64,000 bases of DNA from Neolewinella antarctica (GTDB lineage: Bacteria; Bacteroidota; Bacteroidia; Chitinophagales; Saprospiraceae): contig NZ_JAATJH010000004.1 of assembly GCF_011927835.1 (NCBI RefSeq), forward strand, positions 235,656-299,655, in the 5' to 3' direction. A program made the translations under genes and the position numbers. A model generated the notes under the pieces. That model did not search any database. It saw only the letters and a list, made by a program, of their open reading frames with translations, and was not told the origin of the DNA. Numbering within the stretch: the first letter of the stretch is position 1; each line of letters begins with the position of its first letter. This document shows positions 43,840 to 53,573 of this stretch, piece after piece.

Positions 43840-45096
43840 ATGATTCTGACCCGTTACGTACGATCGTTCCCCCTATTTTTATTGCTCTGTTGTTCTTTAG
43901 CCGCCACCGGCCAGGGGCGACTCAATCTCTTCACGGAGTGTGATTTCAGTCAGACCTACCTTAAGCAGGAACTGAATTACGTCAACCACACGATCGACCC
44001 CACTACCGCGGACGTGAACCTGTTCATCGTCACGACCAACCTCAGTAACGGCGGGAGGGTGTATAACCTGGACTTTAAAGGCCAGGAAAGTCTGAGTGGT
44101 AACCAGCTTACGTTCCAGGTGGCCACCACTTCAATCATGACCGGCATGGAGCGGGACGTGTTGTTGGTCCGGCGAATCAAACTAGGCCTGGCTGGTTTTT
44201 TAGCGGGCACGCCCTACGGTGACCTGGCCGAGCTCAACGTTCAGTCCGCTCCGGAAATGGTGAGCGATACGGTAGCCACCGCAGTATTGTCCACCATTAA
44301 TGAAGACAACTGGAACAACTGGATTTTTGACGTTTTCGCCAACTTCTCCACGGACAAGGAAAGCCAGCGCTCCAGCACGCGGCTGCGGGGCGGCTTCGAA
44401 GCGGACCGGACGACCCCTAAACTACGCATTCGCTTCAACCCCAATCTGCTGTACCGGACACGGGCCGTGACTCAGAGTGATGGCTCGGAACTCACTTCGG
44501 TGCGGCAGGATTTATGGATGAACGCCTCCGTCGTGCGCAGCATCAGCGACCACTGGTCCGTCGGCGTGTTCAACCGCATGAATTCCTCCACCTTCAGAAA
44601 CATTGACTACGGCCTCTGGCTCGCCCCGGCGATCGAGTACAATATATTTAACTACGACGAGGTCCCCTTCAAAGAGTTTACGATTGCTTACCGACTGGGG
44701 TGGGTACGCAACGTATATACCGAACAGACCATTTTTTTGAAGATGGAAGAGAGCCTCGCGCGGCAGGTGATTGACGTCGACCTGCGAATCCGCCAGCGTT
44801 GGGGACAGATTTTTGCCGGCATCGCGGCCGGAAACTATTTAGATGACTTTAAGAAAAACCGCCTCTCGGTCCGGGGGAGCGCTAGCGTCCGTCTCATCAA
44901 GGGACTGTCGTTCAATGTGAGTGGCAGCTACGAGATCATCAACGATCAGATCAGCCTGCGCCGGGGGGAAGCTTCGGTGGAGGATGTTCTGCTGGGGCAG
45001 TCGCAGCTCGCCACCAACTTCGAGACGGAGCTGAGTTTTGGCCTGAGCTACACGTTCGGCTCCCTGTTCAACAACGTCATCAACACACGGCTCTAA
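43840..45096 (+). CDS. Exported beta-barrel-like protein of unknown function
   Basis: This 418-residue protein has a signal peptide (MILTRYVRSFPLFLLLCCSLAATGQG). After it come strands typical of outer-membrane proteins (VRQDLWMNASVVRSISDHWSVGVFNRM, EFTIAYRLGWVRNVY, RVDLRIRQRWG-like stretches) and a final strand ending LSYTFGSLFNNVINTRL. The early part (FTECDFSQTYLKQELNYVNHT) looks like a domain found in Bacteroidota hypothetical proteins but I do not know its name. A clear promoter precedes it. Confidence 0.7.
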   Translation: MILTRYVRSFPLFLLLCCSLAATGQGRLNLFTECDFSQTYLKQELNYVNHTIDPTTADVNLFIVTTNLSNGGRVYNLDFKGQESLSGNQLTFQVATTSIMTGMERDVLLVRRIKLGLAGFLAGTPYGDLAELNVQSAPEMVSDTVATAVLSTINEDNWNNWIFDVFANFSTDKESQRSSTRLRGGFEADRTTPKLRIRFNPNLLYRTRAVTQSDGSELTSVRQDLWMNASVVRSISDHWSVGVFNRMNSSTFRNIDYGLWLAPAIEYNIFNYDEVPFKEFTIAYRLGWVRNVYTEQTIFLKMEESLARQVIDVDLRIRQRWGQIFAGIAAGNYLDDFKKNRLSVRGSASVRLIKGLSFNVSGSYEIINDQISLRRGEASVEDVLLGQSQLATNFETELSFGLSYTFGSLFNNVINTRL

Positions 45097-45264
45097 GGTG
45101 GCGGCTTTACTCTGCCAGCAACCGGGCGTCATAACCACGAAGTGCGGCCGCCGGGACTAAGTGCGGGACTAACTACTCCCGACTAAGTCGGGACGGGTGC
45201 AAAGGTGTGCGGAAGGAGCAGTGTTTTGTGGGCGCGTACGAGCTGTTGAATACCAGCTAACGAC

Positions 45265-45302
45265 AAAAGGCCGAAACCCCCAGGTCGGAGGTTTCGGCCT
45301 TC
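45265..45302 (-). terminator. Terminator for secG
   Basis: AAGGCCGAAACC and GGTTTCGGCCTT form a strong stem in the 3' region of secG. The flanks suit both strands, so it may also end the outer-membrane protein transcript. Confidence 0.75.
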
Positions 45303-45348
45303 ATATTTTGGCAACTGACTAATCCCCGAAGAGGGGGGCCAAGTTGTC

Positions 45349-45606
45349 TTAGATACCCCCGGAGACACCCGCATCGAGCGCGCCAACCGCTAAAGCGGTA
45401 AGAATGCACAGGATGAAAAGCGCCGCGGCGAGGCCCCAGGTGACTTTCTCAATGACGGCCGTGGAGCGGCTCGCGCCGATCACTTGGTTCGCCTGGGTGC
45501 CACCAAAAGTAGAGTCGATGCCACCACCCTTGGGGTTTTGGATCAGCACGACGAGCATGAGGAGCAGGCAGACAACACCGGTCAGGATAGTTAATAGATT
45601 GACCAT
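45349..45606 (-). CDS. secG: Protein translocase subunit SecG
   Basis: SecG assists SecYE in protein export. The 85-residue protein has two membrane helices and the family sequence LLMLVVLIQNPKGGGIDSTFGG near residues 15-37. It is downstream of the TPR-like gene on the same strand, six bases after that gene's stop codon, and has its own terminator. Confidence 0.92.
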   Translation of the reverse strand: MVNLLTILTGVVCLLLMLVVLIQNPKGGGIDSTFGGTQANQVIGASRSTAVIEKVTWGLAAALFILCILTALAVGALDAGVSGGI

Positions 45607-45612
45607 GGGGGA

Positions 45613-46548
45613 TTATAGTTTACGCTTCAGATTCTGAATCAGGGAGGCAAAGGTCGGTCTTTTTTCCGGATTAGCCAAGGCGAGCTGTTCGTAGATGCGA
45701 ATGGCGTGCTGGTACTGCCCCTGGCTGATGAATACTTGGGCGAGCGTGGGGCTGATCAAACCGTCGGAATCGACGAGGCTCCGCCGGGCGACTTTCTTGA
45801 CGGATTGGGGCTTGGCCTGCTCTCCCGCTACCTGCCGCTTGCGGATGATGGCCAGCCGGTGGCGAAGTTCTTCCTTGCTGTTGATGGGTTGGCGGTCGCT
45901 AAACTTCGCCGGATCGTCCGGGCGGAGTGGTCTAGTATCCTTGGGGTCGAGAGCGGTGTCGGCGGGTGTTGGTGAGCCCGGGTTCGTAATCTCAGCGATC
46001 GGGGACGTGGGGGAGTCTTCTTCTTGTGCTTCGGTTGAGTGCTCCACGGCGGGCGCGGGTTTGGGTTTCGTACCGGGTTCATCAGCAAAAATTTGATCTT
46101 CGTTGGTGTTATGCGGTGCTGGCTCGGGCTCTTGACCAAGGTGGGGTGCTTCCTCCAAGTCAAAGCTTGGGTACGAAAGTGGTTCGACCAGGCGCTGCTC
46201 GGCGGCGGGTGGCGCGACCGTGGAGAGGATGATTTCCGGTGACTCTAATTCATCGAGGGATAATAGTTCGAGGGACTCTTCTTGGAGAATCACGCCGGTA
46301 CCTTGGTCGCTTGTGGTCAGTTCTTGTAGTAAGTCGTAGAGGTGCGCCCGGTCGAAAGTAGTGCTGGCGGCTCGCTCCAAATAACGTCCGCTCTCGGGGT
46401 GGCCGGTAAGTTCGGCGCGGATGGCGAGCAACAACTGAGCGTTGGCGGAGTACGGGTAGCGCCCCGCTACGCGTTCGAGGGCTGAAAAGTCCGCACTGAG
46501 CAAAAGCTCCGGGTTGCGAAAAAGCCGGATGAATTCAACGTTGGTCAT
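45613..46548 (-). CDS. TPR-like protein upstream of secG
   Basis: I start it at MTNVEFIRLFRNPELL; the longer frame adds 34 residues. The N-terminal part (YPYSANAQLLLAIRAELTGH) and the C-terminal end (TLAQVFISQGQYQHAIRIYEQLALANPEKR) carry TPR-like helices. Between them lie about 150 residues of low-complexity, proline- and glutamate-rich linker. Proteins of this form beside secG are common in Bacteroidota. The stop codon is six bases before secG, so they form an operon. The function is unknown. Confidence 0.75.
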   Translation of the reverse strand: MTNVEFIRLFRNPELLLSADFSALERVAGRYPYSANAQLLLAIRAELTGHPESGRYLERAASTTFDRAHLYDLLQELTTSDQGTGVILQEESLELLSLDELESPEIILSTVAPPAAEQRLVEPLSYPSFDLEEAPHLGQEPEPAPHNTNEDQIFADEPGTKPKPAPAVEHSTEAQEEDSPTSPIAEITNPGSPTPADTALDPKDTRPLRPDDPAKFSDRQPINSKEELRHRLAIIRKRQVAGEQAKPQSVKKVARRSLVDSDGLISPTLAQVFISQGQYQHAIRIYEQLALANPEKRPTFASLIQNLKRKL

Positions 46549-46998
46549 GCGTGCAGAAATTAGATTACCGGCCAAAGGTCGCTGTTTTACGCAGGAACCT
46601 AGCGTGCGACTGAAAACTCTTGCCTCCGGTACGGGGGGGGGCTGCGTCAAGTTAGAAAGCGGAACTCAGCAGTCAGGCCCGCTACCGCTGGTGACAGAGG
46701 TTCGCTTTTTTCTGAACCCACCGTAGAAAAGGCAGCGGTCAAGGAAGATTTTTCAGCGAAACTGGAAGATCACGACTATCTGGCGCAAACCGAAGAACTT
46801 TGTGTAGTTCACATTGTCTTTTAGGTAATCTTTGGCGATTGAGCCAAAAGGTTTTTTAAAGAAATGCACTAACGAACGGTGCGTTTCAGTTACTATTCAT
46901 TTAAGGATGTATTCGTTATACTTACTTTAGTCTTGCTTCAGAATTACACTAAACAACAGATTTTACAACATTGACTTTTTTTGAAAATATCAGGCGTA
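46549..46998. other. 450-bp divergent gap before the ArsR-type gene
   Basis: The right half is AT-rich. It probably holds promoters for the TPR-secG operon and the regulator, but I could not place a confident motif. Confidence 0.4.
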
Positions 46999-47340
46999 AT
47001 GGAACACGACACCCAACAGAATTTAGTTCTCCAGGACGGAGACGCAACCATAAACATCGGCTCTAACGATCTGCGGTCCGCCGTGCTCGTGCTGCGCGCG
47101 ATCAACCACGACCTACGTAAGCGGATCATCGACTTACTCGGGGCGGAGCGAGAAATGACGGTCACGGAGATCTTCGTTGCCATCCGCGTGGAGCAGTCGA
47201 TTGCCTCTCAGCACCTGGGCATTCTGCGTAAGGCGGGCATCGTCGGGACGAGGCGAGACGGAAAATTCATCTACTACTCCCTCAACCAGAACAGGCTGGG
47301 TTACTTAGCTAACGTTGTTCGGGAACTCAGCGCATCGTAA
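46999..47340 (+). CDS. ArsR-type winged-helix transcription regulator
   Basis: This 113-residue protein has the ArsR winged helix: VLVLRAINHDLRKRIIDLL, then MTVTEIFVAIRVEQSIASQHLGILRKAGIVGTRRDGKFIYYSL. The metal-binding ELCVCDL cysteines of ArsR/SmtB are missing, so it probably does not sense metal that way. The ATG is preferred over a TTG six codons earlier. It is not next to an obvious target gene; the upstream region is AT-rich and may hold its own operator. Confidence 0.85.
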   Translation: MEHDTQQNLVLQDGDATINIGSNDLRSAVLVLRAINHDLRKRIIDLLGAEREMTVTEIFVAIRVEQSIASQHLGILRKAGIVGTRRDGKFIYYSLNQNRLGYLANVVRELSAS

Positions 47341-47405
47341 GTCAAGTCGTTCACGGTGAATCGTCGCTAAACCGGTAGGTTAGCTCGCTTCAGTAGTGTG
47401 CGAAT

Positions 47406-48125
47406 TCAGCGATTCGTGAGAAGTCGTTCCCGGCCTTCATTCAACGCTGCTCCCTCCGGTAGTTCCGTTGCACCCGCCCCGGTAGCTATCGGGGCGCCCT
47501 TCTTACGTTGAATAGTCTCTTGCCCCGGGCGAAAGTAGCACCCCAGTAGTATCAATACCCCCACCGAAATTGCTACGTCCGCCAGGTTAAATACCGGGCG
47601 GAAAAACAGGTATGCCTCCCCCCCAACCACCGGGAACCAGGCGGGGTAAGTGCCGTAGAAGAGTGGGAAGTAAAACATGTCTACCACCCGGCCGTAGAGT
47701 AGTGGCGCGTACCCGCCATTTGCCGGAAAAAGAGTCGCCACGCCGCCGTGAAAGGAGCTTTCCGAGAAGAACCGCCCGTAAAAGACGCTGTCGATAATGT
47801 TGCCCAACGCGCCCGCCTGAATGAGCACGAAGCCAATCAGCAACCAGCGGGGCGCCCGCTCGCGGATCAAGCGGGCCAAATAAACGAACAGAAAACTCAC
47901 GGCGACGATTCGGAACAAGGTCAGCGCCAGTTTTCCGTACTGGCCGCCCAGCGTAAGCCCGAAAGCCATCCCGTTATTCTCTACGAAGTGGATCAGCGCG
48001 CGGTCGTACCCCAGCAACTGAATCTCCTCCCCGTACGACATGTGCGTCTTGACCCAGACCTTCAGCGCCTGGTCGGCCAGCAGTACCAAAAAGAGCGTCA
48101 GGTAGACGAGGGTTTTACGGTTCAT
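47406..48125 (-). CDS. lspA: Lipoprotein signal peptidase (signal peptidase II)
   Basis: LspA cleaves the signal peptide of prolipoproteins in the inner membrane. It has four helices and the catalytic aspartates in GNIIDSVFYGRF and FNLADVAISVG. It is 239 residues, longer than the E. coli enzyme because of an insertion typical of Bacteroidota (GVATLFPANGGYAPLLYGRVVDMFYF). The C-terminal tail includes the encoded palindrome (GAPIATGAG), an unusual addition. It follows the DksA-like gene on the same strand. Confidence 0.94.
   Translation of the reverse strand: MNRKTLVYLTLFLVLLADQALKVWVKTHMSYGEEIQLLGYDRALIHFVENNGMAFGLTLGGQYGKLALTLFRIVAVSFLFVYLARLIRERAPRWLLIGFVLIQAGALGNIIDSVFYGRFFSESSFHGGVATLFPANGGYAPLLYGRVVDMFYFPLFYGTYPAWFPVVGGEAYLFFRPVFNLADVAISVGVLILLGCYFRPGQETIQRKKGAPIATGAGATELPEGAALNEGRERLLTNR
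47476..47495. repeat. 20-bp palindrome in the lspA tail
   Basis: GCCCCGGTAGCTATCGGGGC has one change from the porZ copies. On the minus strand it is read in the same frame as in porZ, giving A-P-I-A-T-G-A. The half motif TTGCACCCGC adjoins it. Confidence 0.8.
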
Positions 48126-48251
48126 AGCTTGGTGAACGCAAGGGGAGGGGAATAAAATGGCCCCTCCACACGAGGTAGAAGGGCCACAAATTTACATAAT
48201 CGACTAGTAGGCGGTTGGCCAACCCAGCCGTAGCCGGGGGCATTTTCTTCC

Positions 48252-48620
48252 TCAGTGTGACTTCTTGGCCGCAATACTGAGGGTTGCGTGGGGGACGAGG
48301 CGAAGCCGCTCCTTAGCAATCAACAGGCCGGTTGCGCGGCAGATCCCGTAAGCCTTGTTGTCGACCCGAATCAGGGCGTATTCGAGGTGTTGAATCAGTT
48401 TGCGCTGGCGATTGGCCTGGTTTTGCAGTTCCTCTACCACCGAGGTGTGGGTGCCGTCGTCGAGCTCGTTTTTCTTTCCATCGTCACTGTCGGTCTGCTC
48501 GGTGAGTTGGTCCACGTAAAACGCCAACTGTTTATTGGCTTCGGCGAGTTTACCTACGATCAGCGCACGAAATTCAGCGAGCTCCGGATCACTGTACCTA
48601 GTTTGTGGTTTGGTCTGCAT
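48252..48620 (-). CDS. TraR/DksA-family protein without zinc cysteines
   Basis: This 122-residue protein has the coiled-coil N-terminal half (ELQNQANRQRKLIQHLEYAL) and a C-terminal DksA-like part, AYGICRATGLLIAKERLRLVPHATLSI. Only one of the four zinc cysteines is present, as in Bacteroidota versions paired with lspA. DksA-type proteins bind RNA polymerase's secondary channel and shift stringent-response promoters. It is upstream of lspA in the same direction with a 126-base gap. Confidence 0.85.
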   Translation of the reverse strand: MQTKPQTRYSDPELAEFRALIVGKLAEANKQLAFYVDQLTEQTDSDDGKKNELDDGTHTSVVEELQNQANRQRKLIQHLEYALIRVDNKAYGICRATGLLIAKERLRLVPHATLSIAAKKSH

Positions 48621-49017
48621 AGAATTATAGAAGCTACAAGCTGAAATTGAGGCACCCTACGGTTCGCATCGCCCCACTCCGTAGCAGTAGCGGTGACTGC
48701 CTTTACGGCACCGCGAAGATAATGGCAGCGACGTAGCTTTCTCCATTGCTCACGGATTTGTTATTTGAAAAAATCGACTTCCCGTGCTACATTCTGCGCT
48801 CTAGCAGAATTATCCTTTTCTTTATTCTCGATGGGCGAATATTAGTTTGGTTAACGAGTGAGGATTCTCGCCTGGCCAAATATTGCGTCGGGTAAGAAAA
48901 CGCGGTACGCAACGAAATTTCTCTCCGTGGCGGTCCGGCGCCATCACGAATTACGTTGGTTGCCCACCGCAACCCTTCCGCCCGCTGCGCGCTTTACCTA
49001 GTCAAAGCCACCGCTAC
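48621..49017. other. 397-bp divergent gap
   Basis: The gap separates the DksA-like gene and the SRPBCC gene. No gene or motif copy is seen; the middle is AT-rich and probably holds divergent promoters. Confidence 0.4.
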
Positions 49018-49479
49018 ATGACGCCCCGCCGCCTCGAGTTCACCTCAATCGTCCCCCGCCCCCTGTCCGAAACCTGGGATTTCTTCAGCCGCCCGGAAAA
49101 CCTCGAAAAACTTACGCCCAAAGACGTGAGTTTCAAGATTTCTAGCCCGGTGCAGGGCGTCGAGATGTACGAAGGCATGGTTATCCAGTACCGCGTCAGT
49201 CCGTTTCCGCTATTCGTTACCGACTGGGTCACGGAAATCACCCAAATCGAGCATCACAAACACTTTATTGATGACCAGCGCGTTGGGCCTTTCGCCCTCT
49301 GGCACCATCAGCACCATTTCCGCGAACTCCCCAATGGGCACACGGAAATGCGTGACGTGCTGCACTACCAGGCCCCGCTCGGTATCCTCGGGACGATCGC
49401 CGACAAGCTGTTCGTCCACCGTCAGGTAGCCGGAATCTTTGAGGCGCGGGAAGATGCCATCAAGCGGCTCTTTCCCTAA
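49018..49479 (+). CDS. SRPBCC-family protein
   Basis: I start it at MTPRRLEFTSIVPRPLSETWDFF, where the family's fold begins; a longer frame upstream is not supported. The 153-residue protein has the SRPBCC helix-grip pattern: FFSRPENLEKLTPKDVSFKI, then GMVIQYRVSPFPLFVTDWVTEI and FHHQHHFREL-like strands, ending GIFEAREDAIKRLF. Such proteins bind hydrophobic ligands. The substrate is unknown. Confidence 0.82.
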   Translation: MTPRRLEFTSIVPRPLSETWDFFSRPENLEKLTPKDVSFKISSPVQGVEMYEGMVIQYRVSPFPLFVTDWVTEITQIEHHKHFIDDQRVGPFALWHHQHHFRELPNGHTEMRDVLHYQAPLGILGTIADKLFVHRQVAGIFEAREDAIKRLFP

Positions 49480-49611
49480 ATTGGACGGTGATTGATGCGC
49501 TGTTTTGTGTTAGCACGGAGCGGCGCGCCGCTGAGTTACCCGTTAGTTGCTGACGCCACGCGGGCGGCGCGCACCCGGGCGGAGAATTCCCGTCCCCCTA
49601 TCTTTACGACC

Positions 49612-51561
49612 GTGATCCGCTCCCTCTTTCTCTACTTACTTCTTCACCTCCTCTCGTTTCAATTCGTGACGGGGCAGGGTACTTTACTGAACGACGTGGG
49701 TGCCGGCTCCATCACCATCGAAAACTGCCGGGGGATCAACTCACCCGGTGCGGACTTTGCCCCCGCCTTCTACCGCGATCGCCTCGTCTACCTTACTCAG
49801 CCCCGCCGCGGGGTGAGCCTCGGTTCGCGCCAACCCGACTTCGAGCTCTACGCTGCCCCCCATAAAGAAAATCAATTGACCGGGCAAGGCGAACTCTTTA
49901 CGGACGCACTGGGCAGTGGTGAGCAGGGGCCGGTCTGTTTCACCCAGGACGATGGGGTGATCTACTTCACTCGCACCCTGGCGGGAGGCGCAGAAAACGG
50001 TGCCGCAGGTAAGGCCAGCGTCGGCCTGTTTTCCGCTTACGACGATGGTTCCGACTGGGCCGCCATCCGTCCGCTACCCCATAACGATCCTGATTTTACG
50101 AACCAGCACCCCACACTTACCCCCGATGGTCGCCGCCTTTTTTTCTCCAGTAATCGCCCCGGCGGCTTCGGTGGGTACGATCTGTACTTTGCTGACTACC
50201 GGGATGGCAACTGGGGCGCGGCCATTAACCTCGGTGCGGAAGTTAATACGGACGGTAACGAAGCGTTTCCGCACGTTCACCTCAGCGGAAACCTCTTTTT
50301 TGCTTCCGACGGCCACCCGGGTTTGGGCGGGTACGATCTTTTTCGGATTGACGTCGGCGGCCGTGCCTGGGGCGAGCTCGTCTCGCTGCCCGCTCCGATT
50401 AATTCTGCCGCCGACGACATCACGTTCGTCCTCAACGCAACCGCCACGACCGCTTACCTGGCCAGTAACCGCCCCGGTGGGCTCGGAAATGACGATATCT
50501 ACCGGGTCACCCTGCGTGACGGGCTGTCCGACTTGCGGGCTTCGCGGGCCAGCACTAAACCTATCACCATCTACGACGCGGCGACCAGTAAGCGGTTAAA
50601 TAACGCGCGGGTGACGATTGCCGAATTGTCGGAAAGTGGACGCCTGCCCGCCACGCTCGCCACGTTTGCGCTGGAGGAAAGTCGGGCGCGCAAAATGATC
50701 GTTCAGCAGCCCCTGCCTCCGGGTCACGGGGCGGAAGAGGCCCTTTACACGGGCGTGCTCGGCCAGCTCAGCTACGAATTTCGGCCCGATCGGCGCTACC
50801 ACCTTACCGTAACCCGGCCCGGTTACCGTGGCCTTGCTTTCTATTACCGGCCGGGAGAAGACACGTCTCCGGGGCTACTGGATTTAGCGATGGAACCCGG
50901 TGATTGTCAGGAAATCGTGGGGCGCGTCGTCAACGAGAAGATGGGCGCGGTCGCGGGTGCAAAGGTAATTTGGCGAGTACCGAATGAGGAACCACAACCC
51001 GCCGGTGAAGCGACTAGCGATCTGGGGGGCTACTACACCGTCTGCCTACAACCCGGCCGGGCTTACACCGCCAGCGCTACGTTAGGGGGCATTACCTCCG
51101 ACGTACTGACGCTCGCCGAAAATACTTTTACCGGCGGGTCCGTACCGAGTCAGGTGCTGCGGGGTGCCTTCCCGAGCGAAGGGAACACGCTCTACGGGAA
51201 CCTAATGGATGCAGTCTTACCCCTACCCGACATCGAGTATCCCTACCTATCCGCCAACCCCATTCCCGAAAGATCGCCCGACCTCGACGTATTAGTCAGT
51301 TTCGTACGAAATTTTACGGGCGTCCGTATCTTACTAATCGTCCATGCCGATGGCCCCGAAGCCAAATCTACCCTGCAACGATTAACGGAGGAACGCGCCG
51401 TTCGCCTCCGCAACCACCTGGTCGTCAACGGCGTGCCCCCGGATCAGATCCGTACGGTCGCTTACGGTAACCGCTTTCGCCTCAATGCCTGTACGGATTG
51501 CCAGGCCACGGACTATTCCGCCAACACCCGGATCGAGGCAAAGGTGATTGCCTGGGACTAA
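49612..51561 (+). CDS. PD40-repeat protein with OmpA C-terminal domain
   Basis: I place the start at a GTG giving a signal peptide (VIRSLFLYLLLHLLSFQFVTGQG); an upstream ATG would add 40 unlikely residues. The body has PD40/WD40-like repeats (HPTLTPDGRRLFFSSNRPGGFGGYDLY, LFFASDGHPGLGGYDLFRID) to about residue 290. A carboxypeptidase-type region follows, then an OmpA-type domain near the end (LLIVHADGPEAKSTLQRLTEERAVRLRNHL) that would bind peptidoglycan. This architecture is shared with PorE, a T9SS protein tied to the outer membrane, so it may serve secretion or gliding; that role is inferred. Confidence 0.8.
   Translation: MIRSLFLYLLLHLLSFQFVTGQGTLLNDVGAGSITIENCRGINSPGADFAPAFYRDRLVYLTQPRRGVSLGSRQPDFELYAAPHKENQLTGQGELFTDALGSGEQGPVCFTQDDGVIYFTRTLAGGAENGAAGKASVGLFSAYDDGSDWAAIRPLPHNDPDFTNQHPTLTPDGRRLFFSSNRPGGFGGYDLYFADYRDGNWGAAINLGAEVNTDGNEAFPHVHLSGNLFFASDGHPGLGGYDLFRIDVGGRAWGELVSLPAPINSAADDITFVLNATATTAYLASNRPGGLGNDDIYRVTLRDGLSDLRASRASTKPITIYDAATSKRLNNARVTIAELSESGRLPATLATFALEESRARKMIVQQPLPPGHGAEEALYTGVLGQLSYEFRPDRRYHLTVTRPGYRGLAFYYRPGEDTSPGLLDLAMEPGDCQEIVGRVVNEKMGAVAGAKVIWRVPNEEPQPAGEATSDLGGYYTVCLQPGRAYTASATLGGITSDVLTLAENTFTGGSVPSQVLRGAFPSEGNTLYGNLMDAVLPLPDIEYPYLSANPIPERSPDLDVLVSFVRNFTGVRILLIVHADGPEAKSTLQRLTEERAVRLRNHLVVNGVPPDQIRTVAYGNRFRLNACTDCQATDYSANTRIEAKVIAWD
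50945..50960 (-). repeat. Dispersed 16-bp motif, exact copy inside a gene
   Basis: Exact copy on the minus strand, antisense inside the PD40/OmpA gene, preceded by TTACCTTT, which resembles the -7 element seen at other copies. Confidence 0.75.
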
Positions 51562-51843
51562 TCGACCTCACTTCCTGAAGGGACGAATAATACGACCGGT
51601 GAAAGCAAGTGCATTCCGTAATAAGACACCATTTCGAACGCAAATTCAGCTGAGCTTCGTAGTGCACCGCAACTTGCGACCCTCAGCATGCATTAACGCG
51701 TGCCCGTCTATACTCTTTTCTCTATATTCTTCCAAGCGAAATACAAACAATAAATAGTAATCTGGCTAAATAAAAACTTTTTAACCTACCTTCACGTCAG
51801 GACAAACTGAAGCGTACCCGTCTGCCCACCGCAAACGAGTACC

Positions 51844-52566
51844 ATGATAGATTATCGTACACCCGCCCCGACGCTCCGTATTCAGGACATGGGCCTGAGC
51901 GAACGGCCCCGGGAAAAATTACGGATGCACGGCAGCCGGCTGCTTTCCGATTCAGAGCTCGTTGCCGTTATCCTGGGGAACGGTAAGCGGGGCGTTTCCG
52001 CCCTGGACCTCGCCCGCACCCTCCTGCTCTCCGTGGGCCACGACCTGCACGACCTCGCCCGGCGGGACATCGACGACCTGACCGTCCACCCCGGCCTCGG
52101 CGAAGTCAAGGCTATTCGCTTAATCGCCGCCCTGGAGTTGGGGCGGCGGCGGGAGAACGCCTTCGTGGTTAGCAAGCCTTACCTCGGAAATAGTGAACAG
52201 TCGTTTCGCTTTCTGCGACCCATCATCGGTGACCTGGAGTACGAAGAATTCCATATTCTGTGCCTCAACCGGGCGAATCACCTGCTCGGCTGTCACCAAA
52301 TTTCCGACGGCGGCGTGACGGCGACGATTGCCGATGCGAAGCGCATCTTCCGTAAGGCGCTCAGCCACGCCAGCGTTACGTCCGTCGTTTTGGCGCACAA
52401 CCACCCGAGCGGTCAGCCCTTTCCGAGCGAGGCGGACATTCAATTGACGCGCAAACTCTCCGCCGCCGCCCGGCACTTAGACTTGTTCATCCTCGACCAC
52501 CTCATCATCGCCGGGCGCAAGTACTACAGTTTTGCCGATGACGGATTACTCGGTGACAATTCGTAG
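51844..52566 (+). CDS. radC: DNA repair protein RadC
   Basis: RadC has a helix-hairpin-helix part (GLSERPREKLRMHGSRLLSD ... VHPGLGEVKAIRL) and a JAMM-type metalloprotease-like domain with VLAHNHPSGQPFPSEADIQLT near residues 181-201, giving the metal-binding H-x-H-x7-S-x2-D pattern. The 240-residue length is usual. Its role in repair is still disputed in the literature. It is monocistronic. Confidence 0.93.
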   Translation: MIDYRTPAPTLRIQDMGLSERPREKLRMHGSRLLSDSELVAVILGNGKRGVSALDLARTLLLSVGHDLHDLARRDIDDLTVHPGLGEVKAIRLIAALELGRRRENAFVVSKPYLGNSEQSFRFLRPIIGDLEYEEFHILCLNRANHLLGCHQISDGGVTATIADAKRIFRKALSHASVTSVVLAHNHPSGQPFPSEADIQLTRKLSAAARHLDLFILDHLIIAGRKYYSFADDGLLGDNS

Positions 52567-53006
52567 ATCAGCGCTGGTTAAAAGCTGCGGTGGAGGCACA
52601 CCGCACCACTAGGTGCCACCATAGCGAACCAGCAGCTTGCCTTCGGATAGCTGGCGAGGGGAAGTTTCTGTTTTCGAGAGGTGGCCCGGGTCAACTACAA
52701 TTAACGAAGGCGAATACGTTAGGCCATCGGCATAAGAAAGGATGATGATGGGTTTAATTTCAGCCGCTAGGTGCGGGTGGCCCTACCATCTATCGGGTTA
52801 TATTCGTACGTTTGTTGGGCGGGCCGGAAGTAATTTTTGGCGTATAATGCGGTGATTACGTTACGGAGCGTACGCCACAACGGCTGGGTAAATTATGACG
52901 CATTACCGTCCGGTCACCTATCTTAGCGGCCGGATAAAAATATTCTGCTCCGATGAATGAGTCGCTACCGTCGCAAGCGGCTCGATCATCGAAAATTAAA
53001 CTAAGT
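52567..53006. other. 440-bp gap before efp
   Basis: It leads from radC to efp. CCTATCTTAGC near 52917-52927 is a weak -7-like element about 80 bases before the efp start. No gene or motif copy is seen. Confidence 0.4.
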
Positions 53007-53573
53007 ATGGCAACCACCTCTGATATTAAGAACGGTTTTACTTTCAAGCACAATAACGACGTGTACACCATCACCGAGTTTCAGCACGTCAAGCCAGGTA
53101 AGGGGCCCGCTTTCGTACGGACAAAATTCAAGAGCCTCTCCACCGGGCGGGTACTCAGCGAGACTTTTCCGAGCGGACACAAGGTGGAGGAAGTCCGCGT
53201 CGAGCGCCACAAAATGCAGCTCCTTTACCGAGATGACATGGGCTATCACTTCATGAACAACGAGACCTTTGAGCAGGCCACCATCATGGAGGTCATGATC
53301 GAAAACCCCGGCATGATGCGCGAAGGAGATACGGTGGAAGTACTCTACAACACCGAAGACAACATGCCGCTAACGGTAGACTTACCCCTCTACCTTGAAA
53401 TGGAGATCACCTACACGGAACCCGGCGTGAAGGGCGACACTGCCACCAACACCCTCAAGCCGGCTACGGTGGAGACGGGGGCGGAAGTCCGCGTGCCGCT
53501 CTTCATTAACATCGGCGACCGCATCAAGATCGACACCCGGACAAACTCTTACGTCGAGCGGGCTAAAAGCTAA
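53007..53573 (+). CDS. efp: Translation elongation factor P
   Basis: EF-P relieves ribosome stalling at proline runs. The 188-residue protein begins MATTSDIKNGFTFKHNNDVY and has the loop KPGKGPAF with Lys32 at the tip, the site that is modified in other bacteria. The three OB-like domains end at IDTRTNSYVERAKS. The ATG is chosen over one 18 codons earlier. It begins a series with accB and accC on the same strand (142 and 95 bp gaps). Confidence 0.96.
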   Translation: MATTSDIKNGFTFKHNNDVYTITEFQHVKPGKGPAFVRTKFKSLSTGRVLSETFPSGHKVEEVRVERHKMQLLYRDDMGYHFMNNETFEQATIMEVMIENPGMMREGDTVEVLYNTEDNMPLTVDLPLYLEMEITYTEPGVKGDTATNTLKPATVETGAEVRVPLFINIGDRIKIDTRTNSYVERAKS

